Counted from the stretch's first letter, positions 10,744-23,297 are shown. The stretch: 64,000 nt of DNA from Ilex aquifolium (GCA_951799425.1 OX637395.1:6474951-6538950); one strand, 5' to 3'. The notes: generated from the sequence alone by a model not told the origin. Made by a program: numbers and translations.

Positions 10744-13700
10744 TCACAAAGTGATCTCCTCACCTTGCTCACGAGCAATAGAAGCCGAAAGGATTCCAAG
10801 ATCACGATTCAGGAATGTTAATGCAGTTTCACACTCCGAGATTATTCTCGTGACAGAAGAAGGCTCACCAGCAATTGTTTCAGATAACCCAACAGCCACT
10901 GCTGCATGCGAGTCTCGAAGATTCTTCAGGTTCCCAAGGAACTGCCAGATAGGAGAACAAAGGGATGCCTCAGCACCAAACACTCTCAAAAATACAGTAC
11001 ATTAGGTAAAAGTACAAAATCTAATGCCAGTATTGGTCCTATTGGATAGCGCCAACCTCCGGTGACCGCAATATTTTCCAACAGAAGCCAAGCAACAAAG
11101 ACACCACTCAGAAATTTTTGGAAACCTTTGTTTGAATTGCGTTATGGTGTTCTGAGCAATTATGTCTTTTAATTTAAAGCAGAAATTTGTAGTATTGCTT
11201 ACTCATATCCGCTTTATTGTTGCCTTTGGATATGAGCAAATCAACAAAACATATTCATAATGAAGTTCCATAGTGTATGCCCTTTGTTGATGGCATAGTA
11301 TTGATTGAGGAATCTAAATTAGGAATTAAAACTAAATTAGAAGCATGGAAAGACGCTTTGCAATCAAAAAAATTTGATATAAGTATCAAGCAATTCAATA
11401 CATCCAGTACAAATTTCATCCAAGAGACCTCAGCAATACCTTCAAGAGCGTCTTGTACGCCTCAAGCAATCTGTTAGCAGCTGGCCCAAACCCATGCAGT
11501 TGAGGTACCTCCATCATGTGTGTCCAGGGACGAATTTCCTGCAAATAGCAGAATTATGAAAACATATACATGTATGTACATGTCATCACATTCATATAAG
11601 CACATTGAAAATACACAGAGACAGCTATTACAAGAAGTTTCTGCGCAAAGCCTCTTAACAATTAGAGTAGTACCATAATAGCCACAAATCCACATGATCT
11701 TGCACATCAGCATATAGATCCTTTGTCTTAAACATTTTCAACTAATGATAAAGCTACATCATAATCAAGAAACCATGTGAAGTCCCACCAGATAGTATTG
11801 TTTCTTAATTCATCATATACAGAAAATACTTTGGAACTTAGTCACTGAAAGAACAGAATCCATTGATTGACTGGGTTCAGACTGAGAAGAAACTTGAGAT
11901 GACAGCATATCAAGAATATAAAGTGAATGTGAGACCAGAAAACAACCTTGGTGTAAATCGTATTGAAGGATCTTGCAGTTTCTAAAAATGATTCCAGGTG
12001 TGCTCGCAGTTTTGCTTCCACCTCCGCATAATCTTCATCCGGATTATACGCATGCTAGATGCCAAATACACAAAAATGAATGTCAGCCAGGCACAATATT
12101 AACTTCACAAATTTACTGTACAAAACTAATTAGGTGAAGGAAGCTGATCACGATGCTAAGTAATGCTGCATTATAGAAGGCAAACGGTGTCAGCTAAGGA
12201 GTTGGGACAAACCTTCGATGCCAAATCATCAACCATCTCTTGAAGACTCAAAAGTCTATTTGATTGATCTGAAAGCTGTTTTTCCAAATCAGATATATCT
12301 GGCCTGCAAGTGAACTTTGATTAAAGGAACAGAAAGTTACTATACCTAGTGGAGAAAAGAAACTCAGAATCAAATAGTATTTTTAGCATGTGAATACGAA
12401 CAAAAGCTCTACCACAAAAAAAAAAATTTGATCAGACTATATCTTCCATCTAATGCTTCAGATCATACACCAAGTATTGTCCAAAAATTGAGCAAATATC
12501 ATTATAAACAAAACCCAACAAGTATGAGATTACCTGAGTCTATTCGACAACCTTCAGTAAGTTATAGGCATAATTAGTGGAGTCTTGTTAGTTCTTACTT
12601 CCTCAAGTGAATTTACTGGGGGTGTTTATTTCTGCTCTAAATGTGCAACTATTTATCTCCTGAGGACACTCTGTCGTCTGTCCTCATGTGGGTGTGTCTG
12701 TCAGATATATCTAATCCCTATATTGAATGCCAAGAAGACAAGCCTAAATATTCTTTCCAACATCCTCCTTTCCTTTCCTAGGGTAGACTGGTGTTTATAT
12801 ATAACAGGGTGTTCAACATAGGCACTTAAAAAGAGGACATATGATGAGAATCTAATATACAAACATAGGGTTTAATGGAATGAGCAGGTTTTATTGCTGG
12901 TTGCATATTCAACAGACGCGTATCTAATACCAATCCTCAACTATTGCATGTCCAACAAAGATATGACGAACTCCAAGAGTTTATGAGAGAGGATTTCAAA
13001 TGCACGTGCACGCATTAGAGGTCTTCCAAGTGTCATAGTAGCAAAAACAGTCCACTATGATCACCTCTTGCATGGAACTAACCAGTGTGCAAGCTTACTG
13101 TGGAAACCGAGCATACATGCATAGTACATGGATATAAAAAATTAGGAAAATATTTTTATAGTGCATGCTTTAATATGTATGTAATTATAGAAAAAGATGA
13201 AGTGATTCAAGTAAGACTAAAGATTATTTAAAGCAGATAGAAAAGGTATGTTGATAAGCAATCGAAACATTTAAAATTTGTGATGGGTGATACTTATGTT
13301 GATAAGCAAATTAGACATTTGAAGATCTGCAATGAGGGATTAGACATTTATGAGAATATGACACGAAAAATATGCGTTGAGATTTGGAAAGAAGGGAAAA
13401 TTTAATCTGAGAAACATTGGACCCTATGAGATTCTAGGAAGGGTTGAAGCTACTATCTTACCAATTATATTTACCTTCGGAGTTGTATCGTTTACATAAC
13501 ATATTTCAGATTTCTATGCTCCAGAAGTATATACTCAACCCGTCTCATGTATTGGTTGAGCAACCTTTAGAGTTAAAAAGAAAATTTGACTTACATTGAG
13601 GAGCCAGTACAAATTTTGACTCGTCGAGATAAAGTATTACGTAATAAGACCAATCCATTAGTAAAGGTCTTGTGGAGAAGTCACTCACTTGAGGATGCTA

Positions 13701-16700
13701 CTTGGAAAATTGAGGAGAATATGAAAGAGTAATATCCTCATCTGTTTTCATCACGTAAGTAAATTTCGAGAACGAAATTTTATTTAGGAGGGGAGAGTTG
13801 TGAAACTCGAGCATACATGCATAATACGTGGATATAAAAAATTAGGAAAATATTTTTATAGTGCATGTTTTAATATGTATGTAATTATAAAAAAAAATTA
13901 AATTAAATTAAATTAAAATTAAAAAAAAATTGGATTTGAGATATTTACGAAAATGCCATTGCATGGCATTTCCTTCCAAGTTGTTGTCTGGCTACACCAG
14001 GAGGCTCCCCATCACTCTGCAATACTCTAGAAGGTTTGAGAGGCTACTAAAGGCCTCTGTTGAGTGTGTGAATCAGATAGAATCAGTGGGAAGAGGGAGA
14101 AACGGAAGAGAGAAGTTAGAGAGAGAAAGAGAAGGTGTGATGAGTAAATTTTGGGAGAGGCTTATTCCAGCATCAATGTAACACCCCGCATTTTCTTTTA
14201 TATATGCATATAGATATATAGATATAGCAAATAATGGTTGTAAAGATGTGGATAGGGGAATTGAAGTGGGTTTGAACTTTGTAAAATTGAAAAGTAAAGA
14301 TTTAAAATGTTAATGAAAATCATAGTTGAAATTTAGTTTTAGTGAGTGAAAATATAAAATGTTAGGTCCTATAACTTGTATTAGATAGGTTTGATGTATA
14401 AATATGTGTTGGAGAGGTTTGTGATAGATTTGGTTAGTTTTGGAATGGATTGGAAATGGAAAACAAAAGAAATAGGCAAAACTGGGTAATTGGTACCGGT
14501 ACTGGGTACCGGTACTGAATGGTACCGGTACTGAGTACCGGTACCCCGATTCCAGAAGGTTTCTTGTACCGGTACTGGGTACCGGTACCATCTGTCTGAC
14601 GTCCGCCGAACAGTAAAAATCGGGATTTTGGTGTTTTAAAACACCCTTTTTAGCCTCATTTGCCCCATTTCTTCATCTCCCTCTTACCCTAACCCTCCTA
14701 GAAACCCTTAGAGAGAAAGAGAGAAAGATAAAACTCAAGATCAAAAGGAAAGACAAAGGGTTCACAAGCGATCCAAGACTCAAACCCAACATTTCTTCAA
14801 GAGCATAAGGTAGGGGTTTTCTCTCACTCACTTACATTGAGACTAGGGTATTTATATATGTATGTTTTGGCTATCAATGGTATATATATGTTATGAAATC
14901 ATCTTCTCTTAGGCTTTTGACAAAGATTACATGTTTTGAACAAAGTTAGGGTTTAATACCCATGAAATCTCTTCTCTAGTTTTAAAACCCTCATTTTTGG
15001 AGAGTGATGCATTTCTTCCTTAAATGCTTTCTTTATTATATATTTTGGAACCCTTAGTGCTTTGTGTTGGGTAGAACAAGGATGTTATTGTGATCTCATG
15101 TATTTTCTTTGTTTGTTGTGAAATTATTACATGATCTATTTTGGGGGATTGTGGATAGATGATTATAAATTGAAATCAATATTGGAAATTGTATGCTTGG
15201 TTGGGTTAATTGTGATGCAAATGAATTGTGAGAGGTTCCTTGTAAGGATGCTCACCCCTTCCCAAGAGGTTCCTTGTAAGGATGCTTGGGAAACCATGCA
15301 AATGAATTGTGAGAGGTTCCTTGTAAGGATGCTCACCCCTTCCCAAGAGGTTCCTTGTAAGGATGCTTGGGAAGCCATACAAAAGAATTGTGAGAGGTTC
15401 CTTGTAAGAATGCTCACCCCTTCCCAAGAGGTTCCTTGTAAGGATGCTTGGGAAGCCATGTAAAGAATTGTGAGAGGTTCCTTGTAAGGATGCTCACCCC
15501 TTCCCAAGAGGTTCCTTGTAAGGATACTTGGGAAGCCATGTAATGATTTGTGAGAGGTTCCTTGTAAGGATGCTCACCCATTCTCAAGAGGTTCCTTGTA
15601 AGGATGCTTGAGAAACAAAGATGATCTAAAGGGAGGTGGAGGTTACCCTAAAGTATGCCACCTACCGAAAGAATTGTTGGAAATTGTTTATGGCAATTAA
15701 TGGTGATTATTTGCATATGGTACTCGTTTATTCATTTAAGTAATGTTTTACATAAACTTGAGATCTTTTTTAAATGTCACTGCTTTATTTCAAATTATGT
15801 ATCTATGTTATGTTAAAAATGAGACCGGCCATTTTAAATGCTTTTCTAAACCTTGTATGGGTTTGAGAGAATTTTTCTACAGAGCTTCGTGCTCACCCCC
15901 TACCGCTAACATTTTTCAGATTTCCCGTTTGAGGAGGACTTAAGGGTCGAGGAGCCCGCTACTTGGGAGACTCCACTTGACGGGACGGTGGACCCCGAGG
16001 TGGACACATAGAGTGACCTCTTTCCTTTTTGTACTAGACTAGGATATTCATTTTGAACCTTGTAAAGTCTAGTTTTCTTTTGTAATTCCGCTGCGCTACA
16101 TTATTGGATTTTTTTTTGGGATGTAAAGGCCAAAATGGGTCTATTCTGTTGGGATAATGCTGTAAATTTTATGGATGACTTTATGAAGTCTTATTTATTG
16201 ATGAATTATTTTAGTGCTCTCATGATATGAATGTTTTAGAATGTAATGCCGTCCAGGGTGTGTTTTGGGGTGTTACAATCAAGGGGTAAGTTTCTAGCCT
16301 AATTAGGGTGCTAGGAGTCCATTAATGATGCTTATTTTGATCATTGTTTGAGCATCAATTTTCATTTTAAAATTTTTGGATTTTAGTTGATATAGAAATG
16401 GGTTTGAGTTTTGGTTTTATTTTAGCTTGAATTGTGGTTTGTAAATGATTTATGGGTGTTTGTTATGAAAATTGAAGGTGGTTTTACGGGTTGTCGTGGT
16501 GTGTGGTGGTAGGATGAAGAAATCCTCATGGGTTTGAATTTTAAAAATTTGATTTTTGATAAACTTGATTAAGCTTTGAAAGGGGGCTTGGGTCTAGCTA
16601 ATTTGGACCCAAGGAATCCATTTCCGGCCTCAGAATTGGATTTAGAGGTTGTTTGGGGGGTCAAATGGTCAGTTGCAGGTCTGGCCTTGTTTTGAAAATC

Positions 16701-18861
16701 AACTTTTGAGATAACTTTTATCACAAATTCGTAGAGTTTGAGGGAACTTTGAGGGGTTTGGTTTATATGGTTTAAAACTAGGTTTGTAGGAGAGCAATTT
16801 AGGCTGTTGAATCACTGAAAAATCTTGAGAAACGATGGAGTTATGGGCGTCCAAAGTTGGTTCATTGGCTGAAAATCATGTTAGAGTCAGCCTGTTTTTA
16901 TGACTTTTGAACCTACTTTGACTCACTTTTTGGAAAACTGGAAGGAGTTTTGATGCAAACCAACACTTGCATGTCAAAATAGGTGTGCAGAAGTATAATT
17001 TAGGATTTTGAATCATATAAAAATGTGAAGAAATGAGAGAGAAAAAGGTGCTCAAAGTTGACCAAAAACATGAAAAATCAGACTTGGTCAGAAGCTAGAG
17101 GAAGAAGATGAAGTTGGACAAGAGACCCCTCGACACCCCGACGGCACGTGAGGGCGCGTCCAGTGTTCGATCAACCTCTGGTTGGTGTCAAAAGTTCTGT
17201 AACGTTCGTGCGAAGGTCTGGGTAAAATTTCAAGTCGATCTGACGACTGGATCAAAATGAGGATTAAAATGATTGTTTTGGCCTCCGGGGTCAATTCGAC
17301 CCAGTTTTTGGGTGATTTTTGAAAAATAAATTTTATATTCATTCTTAGGTAGGTTAATTGAGCATGTGTATGAAATTTTATTGAAAAATAATATCGTTTT
17401 ATTTTTGACTGTTTCGGATCAAAAAGCAGCGCACGGTAGGATTTCTCAAATTCCGGATCAGTTGAAGCTTTTCAAATTCATTTTGGAATCATGTCTTACA
17501 TTATTTATGAATGTTTAGCATATTTTAAAACTTATGATTGGGTTTTTGAATTTGGACTGGAAATCACGGATCCAGATTAGAGTTTTGAGTGTGGTAACGC
17601 ACAGTGGTCCGAAACGATTGTTTTGACCGTATAAAATGAGATTGCGGAATCCTTTTAAACTAATTGTAAGTGCACATAGATTGAGTGACAAAAAAGGTTT
17701 ACAGTCTAGTTTAAGGTTGTAGAGGGTACTAATTGAGTCTGTAAACTCTTGAGTGGTTAGTTGGTCTCCGAACTTGGGTACTGAAGTAAAGTTGTGATAA
17801 ATATAAAACGTCAGGAAGCATATTCATATGCATTTATTTTCATAAATTAAGTTATTTTTGAGTCGATACTTATTCGCATTTGTGCATATGCAAATTGTTA
17901 GGGTCGAAAGCTATTACATCGGTTACACCTAGAGATCGAACATAAAGCTGAGTGGTGTGTTGGTTGGCGGTGACAGGTGAAGTGTACTACTTCAGATTAA
18001 TTGGAAATAAAAGTATATGACTACTATGAGTTATTTCACTATGTGAAATGAAGTTTTGATGACTTGATTTATGTTGAGTTGAGAAAATAATGGATCAAAT
18101 ATGTTTTGTTGAAAAGCTTGTGATTTGAATAGTATCCACTATCCTAGAGTTGTTGATAGATTGACATGACTTACATGTTGTTGATTTGGACACTGCGCAA
18201 TTGTCGTGAGACAGGTTGACATTGCTTAAATGTTGTAGATAGCTTGACATTGCTTAAATGTTGTTGATAGTTTGACATTGCTTAAATGTTGTTGACTCAT
18301 AGAACATGTGGACTATTTATTATGTTGTTATATTGGCAGTGATTATGAGATTTCAAAGTAAGTTGAAAACACTTTGATTTTTGTCGTTCTCCTCAGATTG
18401 TGAACATATTTTAGTGATATGATATTTGATCCATATTTTTAATATTTCTATTTATTATGATGCGCAGTACACTCAAGAAAATATTTGTTTTCAAGAAGCT
18501 GAAGTTTAGAGTTGAGTCCACTATAGCACTAGCACATTCGAAATGGGAGGTTAAGAAAACTGGTTGTGTACATATTGTACAGGAGTGTTCGTTTCGTTTC
18601 GTTGTTGATGTTAGGGATGAATTCCCTAATTCTTTGTGTTGTATTGAGTTACAGAGTTGTGTACTATGTCATAGAGTTGTATGGTTTATCTCTTTTATGA
18701 GATTATTGGTTGGTATTATTAGTTTTAAATGATTCCTTATATTACTGGCGCAGGTATTACCACGTGTCGAGTTATACTTCTATCTTTGGGATACCAAATA
18801 GGTCTCTCGGGATGGGGTGTGACACGTTTCTCATATAACTGATAGATTCAGTCATCCGTCT

Positions 18862-18913
<52 letters not shown>

Positions 18914-21900
18914 GCGTGTGTGTGTGTGTGCGTGTGCCTGTATTTGTGCGAGATAGACATTCCAACTTCTTAAGTATTTATAAAACCCTAAACATCAACC
19001 TAGAATAAACTTTACAAACCCTATCCCTTCTCAAACTAGCCCCTCCCTGGATAGACTAAAAAATAAGTTCCTACATTTTCAATCTGAGGACAATCTTGGC
19101 AGATCACTTATCCGCCGCCACTACCATGCATAACAAATAGTATGCCAGCAGGATTATATCATGCCCTCATTCAGGATCACAGTGAAACCATCAGTACAAC
19201 AAGTCCTTCTCAATTTATCAGAAAGATGAATCCATGAGGGAAATCGAGCCAGCAAAATAAACTTACAACGGATATATAGACTGAATCTGCACATCTGCGG
19301 GGAACAACTTGCACTCTTCAGAGAAAATCTGAGCTTGTCGTTCAGCAATAGAATCTATCAGTTGTATATCCTTCACCACCTGCTCATCAACACTAAGGGG
19401 CCAAAAGCAAAAGCAAAATCAAAATCAGGAATAAATAATTTTATGAAACCAAAAAGGAAATCGAAAAAGAGGTTAGATTGAAAAAGTGGTGGGATTAATA
19501 ATTTGGATTGTCAAAAAATAAATAATTTATTACGGTCAATCCAAAATGGATTGGAAATCATCTCAACCTCCAATCAGGATTATCAGCATAGATGCTTGCC
19601 TCCACAAGGTCTACAATAAGACGAAGCATTTCAGTACGATCTTCATAACTTCCTCGTCCCTGCACAGAAGGCGCAGAATTTAAACAGCTCACACCAAAAA
19701 AAAAAGGTATCTTGCATGCTAAATAATTTTCAAAGCTCGATATTCAAGTATGACGCACTATACATGTCACATACCATGAGGTATTCCTCCAAACATCAAG
19801 AGAACATTCTAAAAGCATCACCAAGGAATGAAAGGGTTTCATGATATACCAACAACAATTTGGGAGATTTCTCCACTTTGTTTCATGGGTTGTACTTGTA
19901 TCCATGAGAAAAATGAGAAGGGCAGAATCTTGTATGAGGAAAAGATAGCAATAAATGAGTTGACACTACATTGATAGTTTTTTCTTCCGTGAAAGGAAGA
20001 GGGGGGTTGGTTTGTAGCCTTCTCTAAAGCTTGAGTGATAGCAGTTTTTGGGAAGGTCATTATCTCTAATTGTTTAGTCTCTGTTAGTTCTTTTATGCTC
20101 ATGGTGAACCTAAGTTTGTCTAATAATCTTGCATATTTTGTACTTAATTGGGTTGCGGCACCATTTTTTAGCACCTTTTAGGAAAGTATGCTCATCAAAA
20201 CATTCATGCCTATCATGAGAGGGCATAGAATAGTGCAAGTAATAAGAAAATAGTCCATCTTAAACAATAAAGATCATGTAAGTTTAATATACAAGCACTT
20301 TTTTTTTTTTTTTTTTGAACGATATACAGGCACACTAGCTTAAGCAACAATCTACCAACTTCCCAGGCATGGAATTCCTAAAAGCTTGATTTTACACAAC
20401 AGCAACAACAAATGTCTAGAAAGAGTTGGAAGAAACAGACATGTACTTGGAACATTTAAAATCAAATGCTAGAACTAGGAGGTTTTTTGTAGCAGCCCAA
20501 AAAACTACATATTTACAAGTGCATCGTAATCATTTCAGGAAATGGTTAAAAAAGGTTGTACGACACGATGAACATACAAATGATATTATGGTTACAAAAA
20601 TACGAACGCCAATGTAACTGGAAGCTGCTTGGAGAATTCTCTTTGCTCTCTCTTTTTTCTTACATGGTAATGGCCAGAAGATTGGAACAGTAAGCAAAAA
20701 ATATCTCTGGAAAAGGATGCTAGAATCTTCTCAAGTTGAATGAGATCATTGGTAAAAAATATTTGACGAATAATGAAAAAAAAAATATCATCCTACTTTT
20801 CAAAGACCAAAAATATTTCTGGCAAACAGATATTGAGTTTGTCTAATGAAATTGCAACCCAAATTTGAGTCTCACTAAAAGGGGAGCATAACCATTAGGA
20901 GGAGCTCCAATAAATACAAGAGTAGCCATCATACTGGCTTGGTTTTGGAAAAAATTGTTCAAGGTCTCTCAATCACTTTGATAACAGGAATTAGATTAGG
21001 GTTTGGATAAGGAACTTCAGTAATGTCCCGATGACACGTATTCCTCTCAAATATCTTATAAACATTTCCCATAATGCTCCTAAAAGGTATAAGAAGGTTC
21101 ACAAGTGTGAACATTATCTTATAAACATTATCAAATATCTTATAAACATTATCTAACCTCGTCATTTCAATAAGTACAGAGAACTAAGAGGTCATTTTTG
21201 GTTCATAACTATGAGGTACATAACAGCAAATTCATAACAACCTATTTTGAAAACAAAACTGGATAGAAACCATTGTCAACCATGAAATTCAAAGAAACCA
21301 GGATGTCCGGATATTTACACGGGGACTGTCATGGCTTAGTGTAAGGAAGGTTTTCCTTGTCTTCACCTCCTTAGCAGCATAATGTAGTTGGAGAAGGAGT
21401 GATAAACTTCAGCTTGATTAAGATCCACTAAGTCAGAACATTCCCCAAAGAAGATTTGCTCAACTTTTTATGCTAGTTGTTCCAATTAACGGCAGACAGT
21501 AGACCATAGTCGGGGATTAGTATAATATGGTTCCTTTACTGCATGACCCTATATTTTTTGAGTCCTTAACTAGTTAAACAGCTACTCATATTTTACAGAA
21601 TCCACCCCTGCAATCACTCGATAGTGTATATAATCTACTTCGGTAAGAAAAAGCACACTAGGATAGAAGAAAATCGACCAATAGTGTATTAATGTTGAAC
21701 CAAATCATATAATTATTTAGGTACTCTTTAATTTGTCGAACAGACAATATTATTAGAGGATCACTCCATCTAAACATTTTTGGTCTATTAAGGCCTAAAG
21801 ATTAGAACATCCAAATTGACAAGCATGGGGATCACTTCTACAACCACATCACACATTGAAAAGAGGGAAAAAAAAAAACACCAGTGTACCCTTCACGGGG

Positions 21901-22707
21901 CTATTAAGCAACAGTCAATACCCATTACTATTACAAATCATCATGTACGAAAAATAGAACTCACTTGGATGGCCTCTGTATCTATGGTCGTGGTAATACT
22001 CAGAAACTTTGCAATCTCTGCTAAATCTGCAACAACAAGAGATACAAAAACACCTATTCAGATTGCGGAGCAAAAAACCAACAGACCAAAAAAAAAAAAA
22101 AAGGAAAAGCCCAAAAAGATACATGGTGCTTCTCAATCACAATATACTTGGACTTAATTACTGACACCGGATGGACCCACAATCAATCCAATAAATTAAG
22201 TCCACAAATTAAGTTCAAATAGCATTATTGATACAGAATTTGGCCGTCCAAACTCTAAGAAGACCACGCATGAAATAGCAACCCAATTAACCTCACCTCG
22301 ATTGAATTGCAGACAATTCAGTAGTTCATGAATAAATTCTAGCAAATGATTGTAATATAAATCTGTTTACATACACATATGTAAAGAGTATTACATTGGA
22401 TGCGAGAGGTCTCTTCGTCGCGATCAATGGCGTCGCCTTGTAGATTTTGTTGAGAGAATGGTGACTTGTCGCCCAATAGCCTGCAATTCACCACAAAGAT
22501 GATGACTTGAATAAATGTATGTACAGAGAGATAAAGAGAGAGTGGGGAGGGTTTTAGAGAGAGAGAGAAATACTTGAAGAAAAGCCATTCGAGAAGGGCG
22601 TAGCGCTCCATGCCGGCGAAGAGGAGTGACTGAGCGGGGGCATTGGCTCTTGGGTAATTCAACATTGCTAATTTCTTCTGAATTTCTTCCATCTGCTTCG
22701 CTGCCAT
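10744..22707 (-). CDS. AUG7: Augmin subunit 7, nine exons spanning 12 kb
   Basis: Minus-strand exons in order: 22574-22707, 22395-22480, 21965-22026, 19568-19659, 19267-19392, 12213-12303, 11947-12054, 11440-11538, 10744-10941. All junctions are GT-AG and phases agree, giving 331 residues. The protein starts [20 protein letters not shown] and includes [35 protein letters not shown], coiled-coil-like segments and the C-terminal stretch [18 protein letters not shown] recognise this as the plant augmin subunit AUG7 (Arabidopsis At5g17620, from memory). Augmin is an eight-subunit complex that brings gamma-tubulin to existing microtubules so that branches form in spindle, phragmoplast and cortical arrays. 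Intron 5 is 6963 bp because it holds nested retrotransposon fossils; intron 3 is 2305 bp with no recognised element. Coding sequence shows no damage. Start is the first ATG matching the family, at 22707. Confidence 0.92.
14492..14590. repeat. Cluster of self-complementary TACCGGTAC motifs
   Basis: Six copies of TACCGGTAC, mostly within GGTACCGGTACTG, occur in 99 bp. Each is a palindrome, so the patch can fold on itself in many registers. It lies in the left third of the solo LTR. An open frame read through it is a by-product of the repeat. Confidence 0.8.
15229..15616. repeat. Tandem array, five units of 80-81 bp, in the solo LTR
   Basis: Successive starts of AGAGGTTCCTTGTAAGGATG at 15231, 15312, 15393, 15473 and 15553 give periods of 81, 81, 80 and 80 bp. 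Each unit contains the core GAGGTTCCTTGTAAGGATGC twice, once before CTCACCCCTTCCCAA and once before TTGGGAA. Units are nearly identical, so the array expanded or was homogenised recently. Because 81 is a multiple of three the first units stay open in frame, but nothing suggests coding. Confidence 0.9.
18216..18299. repeat. Three 28-bp tandem units in the chromovirus LTR
   Basis: TTGACATTGCTTAAATGTTG recurs at 18216, 18244 and 18272 with a 28-bp period, and a diverged copy lies near 18170. Confidence 0.8.
18863..18935. repeat. (CT)n-(TG)n compound microsatellite in AUG7 intron 5
   Basis: About 24 CT units (18863-18911) are followed by a (GT)n run to about 18935. It lies just beyond the right end of the chromovirus remnant and 330 bp from exon 5. 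Confidence 0.9.
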
Positions 22708-22997
22708 TCGATCCTCTCTACACACTACACTAGAGAGAGAAAGACAGACAGAAGCTTTGATTAGATCTTTACTTAAAATCCCTCGCTCTTTTTCTTTTGT
22801 TTACATGGAAGGGAATCACGAGGAATGACGGGACGGTGCCATTCGAAAATGATTGAAAAAAATTTTAAAAACAACTTCAAAAAATAAAAAATTGCAAATT
22901 TTCAAATTTTATTTTTAAAATATTTTGAAAATATGGATCTAAATAAATATATAATAATTTTTCAAAACACCTTAAAATATTTTAAAATATTAGTAAA
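22708..22997. other. AUG7 upstream region and start of an older AT-rich repeat
   Basis: The first 100 bp or so carry GA/CT-rich leader sequence on the AUG7 side. From about 22830 the DNA becomes extremely AT-rich, with runs such as AAAATATTTTGAAAATATGG. This looks like the left half of an old repeat whose right half resumes at 29025 after the copia element. The AUG7 promoter must lie here or be supplied by this repeat. Confidence 0.45.
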
Positions 22998-23281
22998 TGT
23001 TGAGAAAGTGGACTTTGTGCTGATAGTGTTTGAGTTGTTAGGATCTGTTTTATTCTTGCTGAGTCAATAACTCCTATTTATTAGGAAATCTGTTATTTAC
23101 ATTCAGTTAGGGTATTGACCCTTTCTTTAGGTATCTACCACGATCTTAGGATTGTAAATCGTGGTTGTTTAACTCTGCTTCAGTGTAATGGCTATATATG
23201 AGCCAAGATAATATTCAGTTTTAATAAGAATCATTCTCTACAGTTTGATAAAATTGTTGCTCTGAGTTTGGTTTTTCTACA
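22998..23281 (+). repeat. 5' LTR of the copia element
   Basis: Begins TGTTGAGAAAG and ends TTTTTCTACA. It differs from the 3' copy at seven positions. GGCTATATATGAG near the right third is the likely LTR TATA region. Confidence 0.92.
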
Positions 23282-23285
23282 TTTT

Positions 23286-23297
23286 TGGTATCAGAAC
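23286..23297 (+). other. Primer-binding site of the copia element
   Basis: TGGTATCAGAAC begins four bases after the 5' LTR and matches the 3' end complement of plant initiator tRNA-Met (TGGTATCAGAGC) at nearly every base. Confidence 0.85.

Larger units (their letters stand above)
14177..16277. mobile_element. Solo LTR of a Ty3/gypsy-type element
   Basis: This 2101-bp block begins TGTAACACCCCGCATTTT and ends GGGGTGTTACA, the inverted TG...CA ends usual for plant gypsy LTRs. It is flanked by a perfect 5-bp duplication, ATCAA at 14172-14176 and 16278-16282. No internal region or second LTR accompanies it, so it is best read as a solo LTR left by LTR-LTR recombination. It sits inside the older chromovirus LTR. 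It contains a GTACCGGTAC-rich patch (14492-14590) and a tandem array (15229-15616). The intact duplication argues for a more recent insertion than its host. Confidence 0.85.
13099..18824 (+). mobile_element. Fossil Ty3/gypsy chromovirus remnant in AUG7 intron 5
   Basis: A broken element in the opposite orientation to AUG7. Two copies of one LTR beginning, TGTGAAACTCGAGCATACAT and a variant, start at 13799 and 13099 and match over about 93 bp with roughly 7% difference. Between them lies the last part of a gypsy pol region: IGPYEIL, a chromodomain-like segment with [18 protein letters not shown], then a purine tract AGGAGGGGAGAG directly before the second LTR copy. That LTR appears to run to GGGGTGTGACA at 18824 once the solo LTR inside it is discounted, so it is about 2.9 kb long, as in Tekay/Del-type chromoviruses. 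Most of the internal region is gone and many breaks are present. It is clearly older than the copia element at 22998. No matching target duplication was found. Confidence 0.7.

Noticed and set aside
10481-11005. 174-codon plus-strand frame opposite the last AUG7 exon
   Set aside because: It is the antisense shadow of AUG7 exon 9 and its 3' tail.
14310-14591. Minus-strand frame with TGTRY and VPVP words
   Set aside because: It is produced by the TACCGGTAC palindrome cluster.
15131-15507. Open frames of about 110 codons with 27-residue repeats on both strands
   Set aside because: They follow from an 81-bp tandem repeat whose period is a multiple of three, inside a solo LTR.
15229-15616. Regular repeats considered as a CRISPR-like array
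   Set aside because: Repeat units are contiguous with no unique spacers, the organism is a plant, and the array lies in an LTR.
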